Made by a program: the position numbers and the translations under genes. The notes below the pieces were generated by a model. The model was not told the origin of the DNA and did not search any database. It saw nothing but the letters and a program-made list of their open reading frames with translations. A stretch of 64,000 nucleotides of DNA from Paenibacillus sp. V4I7 (GTDB lineage Bacteria; Bacillota; Bacilli; Paenibacillales; NBRC-103111), in assembly GCF_030817275.1 (NCBI RefSeq), contig NZ_JAUSZD010000002.1, positions 7,362,001 through 7,426,000 of the forward strand, read 5' to 3'. This document shows positions 34,808-43,025 of this stretch, piece after piece; position 1 is the stretch's first letter; every line of letters begins with the position of its first letter.

Positions 34808-35578
34808 ATGACGATAAACATAGGAATTGTTGGATACGGTCATGTTGGGAAGGCCATACATGCGTTGTTTCCAAACGCTGCGGTATACGATGCACCTATG
34901 CAGGTGGGCAGCCAAGCGGAGGTAAACAAAAGGGATGTCGTCTTCGTCTGTGTTCCAACCCCCTCACTCCCGAGCGGCAAATGCGACACGTCCATCGTGG
35001 AAGAAGTGATTGTGTGGCTGACAGCCAAAGTCATTGTGATTCGCTCGACTGTTCCCGTAGGGTTCACCGACGCTATGAAGGAACGAACGGGGAAAAGAAT
35101 CGTGTTCCAACCGGAATACTATGGAGAAACCGTCGATCACCCCTTTTCGGATTTGAGTCATCGGACGTGGCTTACATTTGGAGGCGAATCTGAGGATGTT
35201 AGCCATGTGATCCGCGCCTATCAGCAAGTGTACAACGCAGAAGTGAGAATCCGACGGACGGATGCCCGCACAGCCGAAATGGCGAAGTATATGGAGAATT
35301 GCTTCCTTGCGCTTAAAGTGTCGTTTTGCAATGAGTTTTATGATATTGCCGGAGCACACGGGATTGATTACAATGAGCTGCGGGAAGTTTGGCTCGAGGA
35401 CCCTAGAATCGGTCGCAGCCATACCTTCGTGTATGAGGATAGTCGCGGGTACGGCGGGAAATGCTTGCCGAAGGATGTTCATGCGCTGATTAGCATGGCG
35501 GACGAGAAAGAAGTTAATGCCGATTTAATGAAGTCTGTTCAACGGAAAAATAGCGACCTTCGTGCTTCATTCGAGTGA
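34808..35578 (+). CDS. Short UDP-glucose/GDP-mannose dehydrogenase-like protein
   Basis: A 256-residue protein with AAGGAG upstream. It has an N-terminal NAD-binding fold (IGIVGYGHVGKAIH), STVPVG, the central helical domain with EMAKYMENCFLALKVSFCNEFYD, and the catalytic Cys in GYGGKCLPKD. Full-length UDP-glucose 6-dehydrogenases have about 420 residues and a C-terminal UDP-binding domain, which is missing here. Short forms of this kind exist in phages and some bacteria. The active site looks intact, so it may oxidise a different sugar-nucleotide or rely on dimer contacts. It is a single-gene unit bounded by a terminator. Confidence 0.78.
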   Translation: MTINIGIVGYGHVGKAIHALFPNAAVYDAPMQVGSQAEVNKRDVVFVCVPTPSLPSGKCDTSIVEEVIVWLTAKVIVIRSTVPVGFTDAMKERTGKRIVFQPEYYGETVDHPFSDLSHRTWLTFGGESEDVSHVIRAYQQVYNAEVRIRRTDARTAEMAKYMENCFLALKVSFCNEFYDIAGAHGIDYNELREVWLEDPRIGRSHTFVYEDSRGYGGKCLPKDVHALISMADEKEVNADLMKSVQRKNSDLRASFE

Positions 35579-35587
35579 TCATATAGT

Positions 35588-35633
35588 AAAGCCTCCATGT
35601 CCACGGATCGCTCGTGGGCTTGGAGGCTTTTTG
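35588..35633 (+). terminator. Terminator after dehydrogenase (possibly bidirectional)
   Basis: AAAGCCTCCATGTCCAC pairs with CGTGGGCTTGGAGGCTTT around a short loop and is followed by T. The minus-strand gene ends at 35635, so both transcripts may use it. Confidence 0.8.
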
Positions 35634-35634
35634 G

Positions 35635-36693
35635 TTATATGCCGTCTTGAACAACGGTAATGGTGCCCGTATTTCCGACATAGATGCGGTTCGTTCGTAT
35701 GTTCAAGGCCATATTCCCCGCTGAATTCCCCGTGCGAAGTGTTGTCAAACGCGTGTTGGTTCGCCCATTGTAAACAAATAAATTTCTTCCTTCGGAATCC
35801 CCGACGAAAAAGTGGTTCGTGAGCGGATTGACGAGAATCGATGAAAATGTCGGGATCATTAAAGTCTTTATGATCCTATTCGTTTGTCCGTTAAGGACGA
35901 AGAGCTTGCCTCCGCCTTCCTGCTGCGCGCTTGTGATATAGATGCGATTCGTCAGCGGGTTCAAAGTGATTTCGCTTTGCCGGCTCCCTAGTTGAATGGG
36001 AATGCTTTTCCCTAGGGTGCGGCCCTGTATCAAAGAAGCAAAACGGCTCAGGTTGTTAGCCACGTAAATACGATTGGTAACGCTATTAATAGCTGGTGTA
36101 ATAATGGGATTACGACCTACTTTGATCGTCGTAAGGACTTGAAGTGTCCTCCCATCAATCACATGAACCGAATCAATGCTTACATTCGTGACATAAATGC
36201 GGTTCGTCCGTTCATTAACGGACACAAGCGCTGGTGATCCGCCAACCCTCAACGTCTTGAGGATTCGGTTGGTGCTGCCGTCTATGACGCTAATCGTCCC
36301 GCTTAGATTGGCTACATAGATTCGATTACTGCCTTGGTGGATACCAAGGCCAAAAGGGCGCTGTCCGACGGGCACAGCCGTCAGTACGCTGTTTGATTTT
36401 CCGCTGATCACGGAAACGGTAGCATCCCGGAAGTTCGTGGCGTAGATCCGATTGGTACGAGAATTCACCGCGAGGAAATTGGTGCCATCACCAACCTTCA
36501 CATTTCGGAGGACCCGATTGGTCTTCCCATCAAGGACGCCTACTTGGTTTTCACTATGAACAAAATAGACACGATTCGTGACTGAATTCGTTTGAATATC
36601 ACCGACTGCCCCGGCTGCTTTAACAATTGTGACAACATGGGGCAACGTTTGCGACAATCGGGCAAGGGTGAGGGAATCTCGTCTTCGATCCAA
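35635..36693 (-). CDS. YVTN-type beta-propeller repeat protein
   Basis: A 352-residue protein made almost wholly of about seven 42-residue repeats with the pattern VNxxTNRIYVxN, xVSVIDGxTNxV, xTIxVG, as in surface-layer YVTN propellers. Start TTG 36693 is proposed because GAAAGGGGA lies seven bases upstream; the open frame continues upstream, but that part runs into the inserted IS element. No signal peptide follows this start, so export is doubtful or a leader has been lost. An IS4 element sits about 70 bp upstream and probably separates the gene from its promoter. Function unknown; propellers usually bind partners. Confidence 0.7.
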   Translation of the reverse strand: MDRRRDSLTLARLSQTLPHVVTIVKAAGAVGDIQTNSVTNRVYFVHSENQVGVLDGKTNRVLRNVKVGDGTNFLAVNSRTNRIYATNFRDATVSVISGKSNSVLTAVPVGQRPFGLGIHQGSNRIYVANLSGTISVIDGSTNRILKTLRVGGSPALVSVNERTNRIYVTNVSIDSVHVIDGRTLQVLTTIKVGRNPIITPAINSVTNRIYVANNLSRFASLIQGRTLGKSIPIQLGSRQSEITLNPLTNRIYITSAQQEGGGKLFVLNGQTNRIIKTLMIPTFSSILVNPLTNHFFVGDSEGRNLFVYNGRTNTRLTTLRTGNSAGNMALNIRTNRIYVGNTGTITVVQDGI

Positions 36694-36755
36694 TGGATGG
36701 TCCCCTTTCAATGAACATATTAGTACTACTATATGAGCAATCGTGAAAAGGGGGA

Positions 36756-36765
36756 ACCTTTGGCT
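36756..36765. repeat. Target-site duplication, left copy
   Basis: ACCTTTGGCT abuts the left inverted repeat of the IS and is repeated exactly at 38413-38422, showing a clean transposition event. Confidence 0.93.
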
Positions 36766-36931
36766 CAATGTCATTAAGTTAGGCTCAAAGACAAGACCGT
36801 GAATAAAAATAGAATCCAAAACGGATGGGAAAAGCCCTGTGCCGTTTGTTTTCTTGCGCCAGCAAGGAAAAAGCGTACAGCAAACAAAGCGGATGAACTT
36901 TCCGCTTAAAAAAATGTTCATGTGAAACGAA

Positions 36932-38254
36932 TTATGCTACTCTGTAGACGAAGCTAACAACGGATTTGTAGCGGATTTTGCGCGTATTCTGCTGTCCTGG
37001 GCGGATGGGTCGAATCGGCAAAATGTTTTTGCGAATCAGTGCTTCAACATCGGGCGGGGGTTCATCGTCCCTTGAGCGCAGGAAATGTCTACAAACGTGA
37101 ACGGCAACTGTGAAGTTGACTTGGTATTGGTGCCGTTTATCCATTTGGGAAATGACTACGTGCGAGGTAATCATTTCAGCGAAATTGTACATGATCATTC
37201 TTGCGAAAATCTCTTGGGTGATGGACTCTTGTCTCTTTGCGTGAAAATTCGTCAGACCTACCGTGTATTTTAATGCCCTGAAAGAGGTTTCGATGCCCCA
37301 TCGCATGTTGTAAATGGACTTGATTTCATCGGGTGGGAAATCAGCGGCAGAAAGATTCGTAATGACGGTTTCATAAGCGCCATTTGGCAAGACGAAACGA
37401 ACAACCCGAAAGGAAATCGGGTAAAACAAGTTCTCATGCAAATCCAAAAAATCAAAGGTAGACGTGGAAGGGACGAACTTGTAAATCTCGGGATGAGCCC
37501 TGACCTCTTTGGTTTGTTTTTTGGTGAGTGTCAGATGAACGTCCAGATCAAACGCTCCGCCAGAGGGCAAACACAAACCCGAAAGAATACCACTGGAATC
37601 CAAATCCTTTACCCGTATGACATAATTCCACCCTTTTCGTTCAATATGAGCGAAATTGTTGTAACTTTCATAACCTCTATCGGCAGTAACAATGGTTTTG
37701 CCCTTGATGGGGGAACGGTCAACCATAGCAGCCAGCGCCCTTCCCTCATTGCTCAACCTTCGTGGCTGAATAATCGCATCCACGTAAAGTCTATTGCACA
37801 AGTCATAGGCTGTGTTCAAATGCAGAAGGTTATAGCCTTTTGTGTTCGGTTGATTTTGAAAATAGGTGTCCGTGTCCGCAGAGTCAGTTGCGATATGCAA
37901 ATCCGAACCGTCAACGGCAAGTAATCGATACCCACGGTAGTCCTTGATATCGGTATACGATTGCGTAAATTCGTGAAACAAGAATTCCACAGCAGATGGC
38001 AGGATTTTATTCCTCTGTTGGACAAATGCAGAGGTGGTTGCGGTATTTACGTCATAGCCCTGCGATTCCAAGAGTTCCTTATATAAGCTGTTGCCCCCCA
38101 TTGAGATCAGGAGTTGCATAACCGTTTCAAAGGGAAGCTTTTTCTTTCGGGTAAAATCTTTTTCGGGGTTTTTGACAAAAGGTGCTGGTGCAGCTGACAT
38201 TTCTCGTATGAGGGATGTCAGTGTTTCTTTTAGCGAATTCGAGTACTCATCCAT
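36932..38254 (-). CDS. IS4-family DDE transposase
   Basis: A 440-residue transposase, full length for the group. The catalytic triad is clear: Asp115 in LLAVDGSDLHI, Asp192 in VTADRGYES, and the YREK signature Y315-x2-R318-x3-E322-x6-K329 in YNMRWGIETSFRALK, where E322 is the catalytic glutamate. The N-terminus contains a helical DNA-binding region. AGGAGG lies upstream of the ATG. A terminator-like hairpin between the outer end and the start would block read-through transcription from outside, a common way to limit transposition. Confidence 0.95.
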   Translation of the reverse strand: MDEYSNSLKETLTSLIREMSAAPAPFVKNPEKDFTRKKKLPFETVMQLLISMGGNSLYKELLESQGYDVNTATTSAFVQQRNKILPSAVEFLFHEFTQSYTDIKDYRGYRLLAVDGSDLHIATDSADTDTYFQNQPNTKGYNLLHLNTAYDLCNRLYVDAIIQPRRLSNEGRALAAMVDRSPIKGKTIVTADRGYESYNNFAHIERKGWNYVIRVKDLDSSGILSGLCLPSGGAFDLDVHLTLTKKQTKEVRAHPEIYKFVPSTSTFDFLDLHENLFYPISFRVVRFVLPNGAYETVITNLSAADFPPDEIKSIYNMRWGIETSFRALKYTVGLTNFHAKRQESITQEIFARMIMYNFAEMITSHVVISQMDKRHQYQVNFTVAVHVCRHFLRSRDDEPPPDVEALIRKNILPIRPIRPGQQNTRKIRYKSVVSFVYRVA

Positions 38255-38334
38255 TGGCGTAACCTCCTCGTTTTTTCAAGGGGCTTCGCCACACATTTCC
38301 AACTGCTTGTCAAGTTCTTTTTTCTTTTGGACGT

Positions 38335-38375
38335 AAAAAAAGAGCGGGTTATCTTTTCGATAACCTGCTCTTTTT
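38335..38375. terminator. Insulating hairpin inside the IS end
   Basis: AAAAAGAGCGGGTTATC and GATAACCTGCTCTTTTT pair in 16 of 17 positions (plus one G:U) around a 5-base loop. With A and T tails on both sides it can terminate in either direction, shielding the transposase from outside promoters. Confidence 0.75.
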
Positions 38376-38412
38376 CTTGATTTTGGCCTTTCGCCTTAAC
38401 TTAATGACATTG

Positions 38413-38422
38413 ACCTTTGGCT
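38413..38422. repeat. Target-site duplication, right copy
   Basis: ACCTTTGGCT, identical to 36756-36765. The 38423-38556 stretch beyond it holds no recognisable gene; it is probably the original upstream region of the propeller gene. Confidence 0.93.
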
Positions 38423-38556
38423 GCTCCAATTTATCTAGATATAGAAACAGTGCTGGCTACTCCAAGTGATCTAAACACCGTCTCGGAGCTAATTACTCCA
38501 ATCAATCTCTCCCCACATTATTCGGTGTGATCCGATCAACAGCTAAAGAGCAGTAC

Positions 38557-38605
38557 AAAAAAGCCTACAATCCAACTAGCATGCTGCGCTAGTTAGATTG
38601 CAGGC
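38557..38605 (-). terminator. Terminator of amidohydrolase gene
   Basis: On the minus strand GCCTGCAATCTAACTAGC pairs with GCTAGTTGGATTGTAGGC around a short loop and ends in TTTTTT. Confidence 0.85.
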
Positions 38606-38625
38606 CTGTATGCGTTAGCCGCCGC

Positions 38626-39960
38626 TTAGCGCAGGTTGGCTCGCTTGAGCAGCCGCTGGATGGAGCGGTTCGCTTCGGGCAGGACGATGTCCTTATCAAT
38701 CGTCCGCATGATGCGGTTTTCCATGACGATACGACCGTTAATGATCGTCGTTTCTACGTCAGCTCGCGTCGCTGAGTAAACGATGCGAGAGATCGGATCC
38801 ACGTCGAAGGACGGATACGTGTGGAAGTTGTTGAGATCGAGAATGGCGAGGTCGGCCTTCTTGCCGACCTCGAGGCTGCCGATCTCCTTCTCCATGCCGA
38901 CCGCGCGGGCGCCCCCAATGGTCGCCATGCGGAAGACCGTCTGCGCATTCATGGCCGTCGGCCCGTGTATTGGCTTCTGGATAAGCGCAGCCAAACGCAT
39001 CTCGTTAAACATATCGAGATTATTATTGCACGGCGCGCCATCTGCTCCTAGGCTGACGGAGATATCGAGCTTCAGCATGTCGGGCGTCTCGGCAATGCCT
39101 GAAGCAAGCTTCAGGTTAGAGCCGGGACAATGGCTCACATGCACGCCTCGATCATGGATAATGCGCTTCTCTTCCTCATCAAGCCAAATGCAGTGCGCCA
39201 GAATAAGGCGCTCATTCGCCAAACCGAGATGATCGAGGTAGACGACGTTGCGCATGCCAGTCTCTGCCTGCACAATCTCGATCTCGCCGAGATTCTCAGA
39301 TGCGTGCGTGTGCACTTTCACTTGGTACTGCTCCGATAAGCTGCGAACCTCACGCAGCAGTTCTTCCGTACACGATATGACGAATCGTGGAGAGAATGCG
39401 TACTGGATGCGGCCATCGTCGTGGCCGTTCCATTTCTCGAGCAAGTCGACACTTTGCTGGAGTGATTCGGAGGTCTTCTCCTGCAAAGCAAAAGGAACCT
39501 CGTCCCCTTTGTCCATCATCACCTTGCCGGATAAAGCGCGCATGCCGCTCTCCGCGATGGCTTGAAAAGCAAAGTCGGTGTGGTGTACCGTCTCCATATC
39601 GACGATCGTCGTGGTACCGCTTTGAATCAGCTCGCCGATGCCAAGCATGGCGGAATAATAGATCGACTCTTCATCATGCGAGGCTTCTAGCGGCCATATC
39701 CGCTTTTTCAACCAATCCATTAGTTCCAAATCGTCCCCCTTGCCGCGGAATAGGGTTTGGCATAAATGAATATGGGTTTGAATGAAGCCTGGAATGATCG
39801 TACGGTGCTTGGCGTCAATCACCTTATCTACCTGTGCGGGGTTCAAATCCGGTCCAATTGCTGTGATTCGGTCATTTTCGATGAAAATATCCCCTGTAAT
39901 AATATCTCCATTGCTGTTCATAGTCACAATTTGCGCATCTTTAATTAGAATGGTTGGCAT
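38626..39960 (-). CDS. Amidohydrolase, purine/deoxyadenosine-type deaminase (possible guanine deaminase)
   Basis: A 444-residue metal-dependent deaminase. ATG 39960 follows AGGAGG; the longer frame is untranslated leader. Metal and active-site motifs: H63-x-H65 in GFIQTHIHLCQTLFRG, VHTHASEN, LAHCIWLDEEE, HCPGSNLKLASGI, and SLGADGAPCNNNLD. It belongs to the SsnA/MtaD/TrzN group, commonly named 5'-deoxyadenosine or SAH/MTA deaminase. However, the leader carries a guanine-class riboswitch arranged as an ON switch, which suggests that the substrate is guanine or a related 6-oxopurine. It would make xanthine for nitrogen use. Substrate assignment is inference. Confidence 0.8.
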   Translation of the reverse strand: MPTILIKDAQIVTMNSNGDIITGDIFIENDRITAIGPDLNPAQVDKVIDAKHRTIIPGFIQTHIHLCQTLFRGKGDDLELMDWLKKRIWPLEASHDEESIYYSAMLGIGELIQSGTTTIVDMETVHHTDFAFQAIAESGMRALSGKVMMDKGDEVPFALQEKTSESLQQSVDLLEKWNGHDDGRIQYAFSPRFVISCTEELLREVRSLSEQYQVKVHTHASENLGEIEIVQAETGMRNVVYLDHLGLANERLILAHCIWLDEEEKRIIHDRGVHVSHCPGSNLKLASGIAETPDMLKLDISVSLGADGAPCNNNLDMFNEMRLAALIQKPIHGPTAMNAQTVFRMATIGGARAVGMEKEIGSLEVGKKADLAILDLNNFHTYPSFDVDPISRIVYSATRADVETTIINGRIVMENRIMRTIDKDIVLPEANRSIQRLLKRANLR

Positions 39961-40005
39961 CGTTATAAACCTCCTACTCCTATTATTGTATGAAGCAATG
40001 GACAC

Positions 40006-40114
40006 AAAAAAACTAGCCGCGAAAAATATGCCTGTCATGCGCACATTTTTCGTAGCTAGAAATTTACGGTTTCTAAGTAGAGACCCTTAATCCAATTATT
40101 AAGGTTATACGAAA
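40006..40114 (-). promoter_or_regulatory. Purine riboswitch (guanine class, C74) with terminator, probable ON switch
   Basis: Read on the minus strand: P1 TTTCGTA/TACGAAA (40114-40108 with 40054-40048); conserved TAA joint; P2 CCTTAA with loop TAATTGG; TCTCTAC joint; P3 closing loop CCGTAAA. The base before the P1 3' strand (plus 40055) is C, the guanine-specific position, not U as in adenine aptamers. A terminator spans 40059-40006: 40042-40059 pairs with 40013-40030 and is followed by seven T. Its 5' arm contains the P1 and P3 3' strands, so ligand binding should prevent termination, as in the adenine pbuE switch. Confidence 0.88.
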
Positions 40115-40228
40115 TGGGTAGTATTCAGTTCCTGCTTTCCTCTAGCGTAAACGGATACAGGTCATTTTGTCAACAGTCTGTGTTACCTATCCTGACATCC
40201 CCTCCCTCTTTTATGAAAACGGAGTCCA

Positions 40229-42334
40229 TCATTCTGGATGATTAATCGTACCGCTTCCTACTGAGAATGGCGTCGTTACGCCTTCATACATCAGGTGCAT
40301 CGTCATTCCTGCTGCGGCATGTACGAGGTTATGGCAATGATCCATCCATAGTCCAGGGTTATTAGCAACGAAAGCCACTTCGTAAGTTTCTCCCGGCAGT
40401 ACAGCCAGCGTATCGGACCACCAAGGGCTGCCCGTGGAAGGCTTACCGTTACGAGATAGCACCAGCACATGATGACCGTGTAAGTGCATCGGGTGGTCGA
40501 CGTTTCCGCGGTTAACGATAGTTGTTTTGACCAGATCGCCTTCTTTCACCATGAGCATTGGTGTATTCGGGAATACTTCGCCATTCAATGTATAAAGGAA
40601 ATCCAGATTACGATTATAGAATCCGAGTTTATTATCCAAGATCAAGGTGAAATCTCTGTCAAAACGGCTGCTTGCATCAAAGGGTGTCGAGGTCGGGCTA
40701 CCATATTGAAGGGGATCGAAAGCAACGGTTTGTGGCAGATCAGGAATTTCACCCTTCCCATCCGGTGACATCAAGATGCCGCTGCTGCGGTTACCGCCGA
40801 CATTCAGGTACACAGGACGCTCTGGCATGATGAACGTGATGTCATTCCGACCACCTGTAGTCACAACCAAATGCGTATTAGTTAACACACCTGGCTTATT
40901 TAGTTCCGTTCCATCAATGGCTGCCACCTCAAAATGAGTGCCGACAAGGGTGTATGTTTGCTGCACCCAATCGTCTGTATTAATAAGTCTCATGCGGACA
41001 GGCGTCCCTGGCGCGATCGTCATGCGTTCTAATTGATCTGACGCGCCAATGGCGAAAGTGCCTTTCCAGCGATGTGTCATGACCGTGATGTCCTTCACTT
41101 GCTGTATGGTTTCCATCTTCGGTTCAACGATTAACGCTCCGAAAAGCCCCATACTAACGGCTTCTTGTGAATCTTGATGGGAGTGATACCAGAAAGTGCC
41201 CACTTGCTCTGCGCGGAAGCGATACGTGTAGGTCTCGCCCGGCATAACCGCATTTTGCGTAGCTCCAGCAACGCCATCCTCGGCATTCGGCACATCTAAA
41301 CCATGCCAATGCACGGTAACACCATGCTCGATATCCTCGTTGACCAAAGTGACCTCGATTAGCTCTCCCTCTTTCATACGCAGTTCCGGCCCTGGAATTT
41401 GCCCATTGTACGTCCAAGCATCCACGGTTTTGCCGGAGCTAAGTGTGACCGTCTTTTTCTGCGCTGTAAGTGTAAAATGACGATCAGGCGTCCCTTCGCG
41501 CGGACCTGTTAGGTCAGTAACAGACACCATTTTGGCAGAGGAGCCGCTCATTCCCTCTTTCCCGTGATTATGCGGAGTCATATTCGCCGTTACTGCCTGA
41601 GCGTCATAATCGTGAGTACCACTAGCCATATCAATTTCCGCTGGTAATTGACTGTTATTCATCGCCAACATAAACAAGTAATATCCAGATCCCGCCACAA
41701 TAGCCAAAACACCTACCATCGTTAATGCGCGTTTCCATAAGATTGGAATGACGTATACTTCCATTTTACTTACCTGTTTGAAGCGAATCTGGTGTCTCCA
41801 CCATAGCCCAACCGTTGCGAGTACAAGGGCAGCCAGAGGTATGGAAATTTCCAACCAACGAAATGGAACTGGAGGTACGAGTGAAAAATATAATGCGGTT
41901 AACGCGCCTAGAGCCGTCATTTGAAAAGGAATAATGAGACTGGGGCTAGCAGCTCTATGGTAAATAGTTGGCTCTATTGCGGCACCAGTTTCGGCTAAGC
42001 TTTGCTTCGTTAAGGAACGCAGTTTGATCAGTTTAGGAACCGATACGAACCATATGGTTAGAATAGGAAGAATTACCAGAGGCGCTTGAATAAACACGCG
42101 GTCCTGCCAGAAGACCGGATCCATGGATTGCTGCATCCAGACAATTGCTCCAATGATAATGGCAGCTGGAATAGCCGGAAACCATGACCAGAAAAGGAGC
42201 TTGCTTGCTTTGCGATGCATCCGTTCCAGACTCTGGTTATATAGCAATCGAGACGCTTTGACACTGCCTATCCAGGTGAAAATAACGAATAATAAACAAA
42301 CGGACAATATGATTTGAACACTTATGCTGTACAC
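40229..42334 (-). CDS. Multicopper oxidase with N-terminal membrane domain
   Basis: A 701-residue protein. Residues 1-240 hold about six hydrophobic segments, an unusual membrane module for this family. The rest is a three-cupredoxin multicopper oxidase with all copper motifs: HWHGLDVPN, FWYHSHQDSQ, HPMHLHGHHV, and HCHNLVHAAAGM (His-Cys-His with an axial Met five residues on, type 1 site). It would oxidise a metal ion or phenolic substrate outside the cell using O2. A role in copper tolerance or iron/manganese oxidation is typical of relatives. No adjacent copper transporter is seen. Confidence 0.88.
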   Translation of the reverse strand: MYSISVQIILSVCLLFVIFTWIGSVKASRLLYNQSLERMHRKASKLLFWSWFPAIPAAIIIGAIVWMQQSMDPVFWQDRVFIQAPLVILPILTIWFVSVPKLIKLRSLTKQSLAETGAAIEPTIYHRAASPSLIIPFQMTALGALTALYFSLVPPVPFRWLEISIPLAALVLATVGLWWRHQIRFKQVSKMEVYVIPILWKRALTMVGVLAIVAGSGYYLFMLAMNNSQLPAEIDMASGTHDYDAQAVTANMTPHNHGKEGMSGSSAKMVSVTDLTGPREGTPDRHFTLTAQKKTVTLSSGKTVDAWTYNGQIPGPELRMKEGELIEVTLVNEDIEHGVTVHWHGLDVPNAEDGVAGATQNAVMPGETYTYRFRAEQVGTFWYHSHQDSQEAVSMGLFGALIVEPKMETIQQVKDITVMTHRWKGTFAIGASDQLERMTIAPGTPVRMRLINTDDWVQQTYTLVGTHFEVAAIDGTELNKPGVLTNTHLVVTTGGRNDITFIMPERPVYLNVGGNRSSGILMSPDGKGEIPDLPQTVAFDPLQYGSPTSTPFDASSRFDRDFTLILDNKLGFYNRNLDFLYTLNGEVFPNTPMLMVKEGDLVKTTIVNRGNVDHPMHLHGHHVLVLSRNGKPSTGSPWWSDTLAVLPGETYEVAFVANNPGLWMDHCHNLVHAAAGMTMHLMYEGVTTPFSVGSGTINHPE

Positions 42335-42509
42335 AATGAAAACCCTCCTAAGAATCGATATCTTCAGTATAGTTCCCCTGCTTCATACGGCACACGGTCC
42401 AGAGGCTAAGTGAATACCTAGACTTAAGTAGGGGTTAAAAAACATCCTCTGCGATTCGCCCATTTCTTGAGGAAAGCGGTTACTTTGTAATAAATTAACT
42501 GGAAATGGT

Positions 42510-42538
42510 TTGCGTTTTCATGGTAGGTATGGTATGAT
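42510..42538 (+). promoter_or_regulatory. Promoter of second cold-shock gene
   Basis: TTGCGT (42510-42515), 17-base spacer and TATGAT (42533-42538). It predicts a leader of about 130 nt, as for the first cold-shock gene. Confidence 0.65.
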
Positions 42539-42563
42539 AAATCCAATCGACAAAAAGAACCTG

Positions 42564-42627
42564 AATTCACATATTGTAAAGGGTTTTCATTTTTGTTAGT
42601 GAACCTTTTACAATGTGTGAATTTTTT
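42564..42627 (+). promoter_or_regulatory. Cold-shock leader hairpin with terminator-like T run (second copy)
   Basis: 42564-42585 pairs with 42602-42623 in 20 of 22 positions plus two G:U pairs, then six T. The fold equals that at 18999-19061, while several paired bases differ between copies in compensating fashion. Downstream both leaders share ACATGTTAATA and TTTGGAGGTATT. Confidence 0.75.
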
Positions 42628-42675
42628 CTCTTTGAAGAATAAAAAACATGTTAATAATTTTTGGAGGTATTTCTC

Positions 42676-42876
42676 ATGGCTACTGGTACAGTAAAATGGT
42701 TTAACGCAGAAAAAGGTTTCGGTTTCATCGAAGTTGAAGGCGGCAACGATGTATTCGTTCACTTCTCCGCAATCCAAGGCGACGGTTTCAAAACTTTGGA
42801 CGAAGGCCAAAACGTTGAGTTCAGCGTTGTTCAAGGCAACCGCGGACCACAAGCAGAAAACGTTGTAAAACTGTAA
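42676..42876 (+). CDS. Cold-shock protein (CspA/CspB family), second copy
   Basis: A 66-residue OB-fold RNA chaperone, differing from the 19112 copy at only a handful of positions (for example ATG for AVG near the start, QGDGFKTL for TGEGFKSL). RNP motifs KGFGFIEV and VFVHFSAI are intact. ATG 42676 follows TTTGGAGG. The gene is followed by its own terminator and then by ydjO, another cold-induced gene, so this looks like a small cold-response locus. Confidence 0.96.
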   Translation: MATGTVKWFNAEKGFGFIEVEGGNDVFVHFSAIQGDGFKTLDEGQNVEFSVVQGNRGPQAENVVKL

Positions 42877-42883
42877 TATAATT

Positions 42884-42921
42884 AAAAAGACTGCCTTTAC
42901 TTGTGTAATGGCAGTCTTTTT
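42884..42921 (+). terminator. Terminator of second cold-shock gene
   Basis: AAAAAGACTGCC and GGCAGTCTTTTT pair perfectly around a 14-base loop. Confidence 0.9.
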
Positions 42922-42947
42922 CAATTTAGCTTATGAGGGCGAAGAAC

Positions 42948-43009
42948 GTTTTGCAAATAGCAAAACACTACGTCAATGCTTACCAAGCTAGTTTTACTAA
43001 CGTAAAACT
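42948..43009 (+). promoter_or_regulatory. Two hairpins in ydjO upstream region
   Basis: GTTTTGC/GCAAAAC (42948-42966) and AGTTTTAC/GTAAAACT (42990-43009) are perfect short inverted repeats. The second ends four bases before the ribosome site and could mask it when cold. Confidence 0.4.
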
Positions 43010-43025
43010 CTAAGGAGGTTTATCC

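Larger units (their letters stand above)
36766..38412 (-). mobile_element. Complete IS4-family insertion sequence (1647 bp)
   Basis: Perfect 16-bp terminal inverted repeats CAATGTCATTAAGTTA (36766-36781) and its complement (38397-38412) enclose one transposase gene. A 10-bp target duplication flanks it. Length, repeat and duplication size fit the IS4/IS231 group. The intact transposase and identical duplications suggest recent, possibly still active, insertion. It lies between the beta-propeller gene and its former upstream region. Confidence 0.95.

Noticed and set aside
36694..36921. Extended start of the propeller protein inside the IS end
   Set aside because: The extra 76 residues come from IS sequence and flank, carry no ribosome site, and do not resemble a signal peptide; the TTG at 36693 has a good site.
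42424..42924. 166-codon minus-strand frame across the second cold-shock gene
   Set aside because: Antisense to csp and its leader; the same artefact appears opposite the first csp copy.
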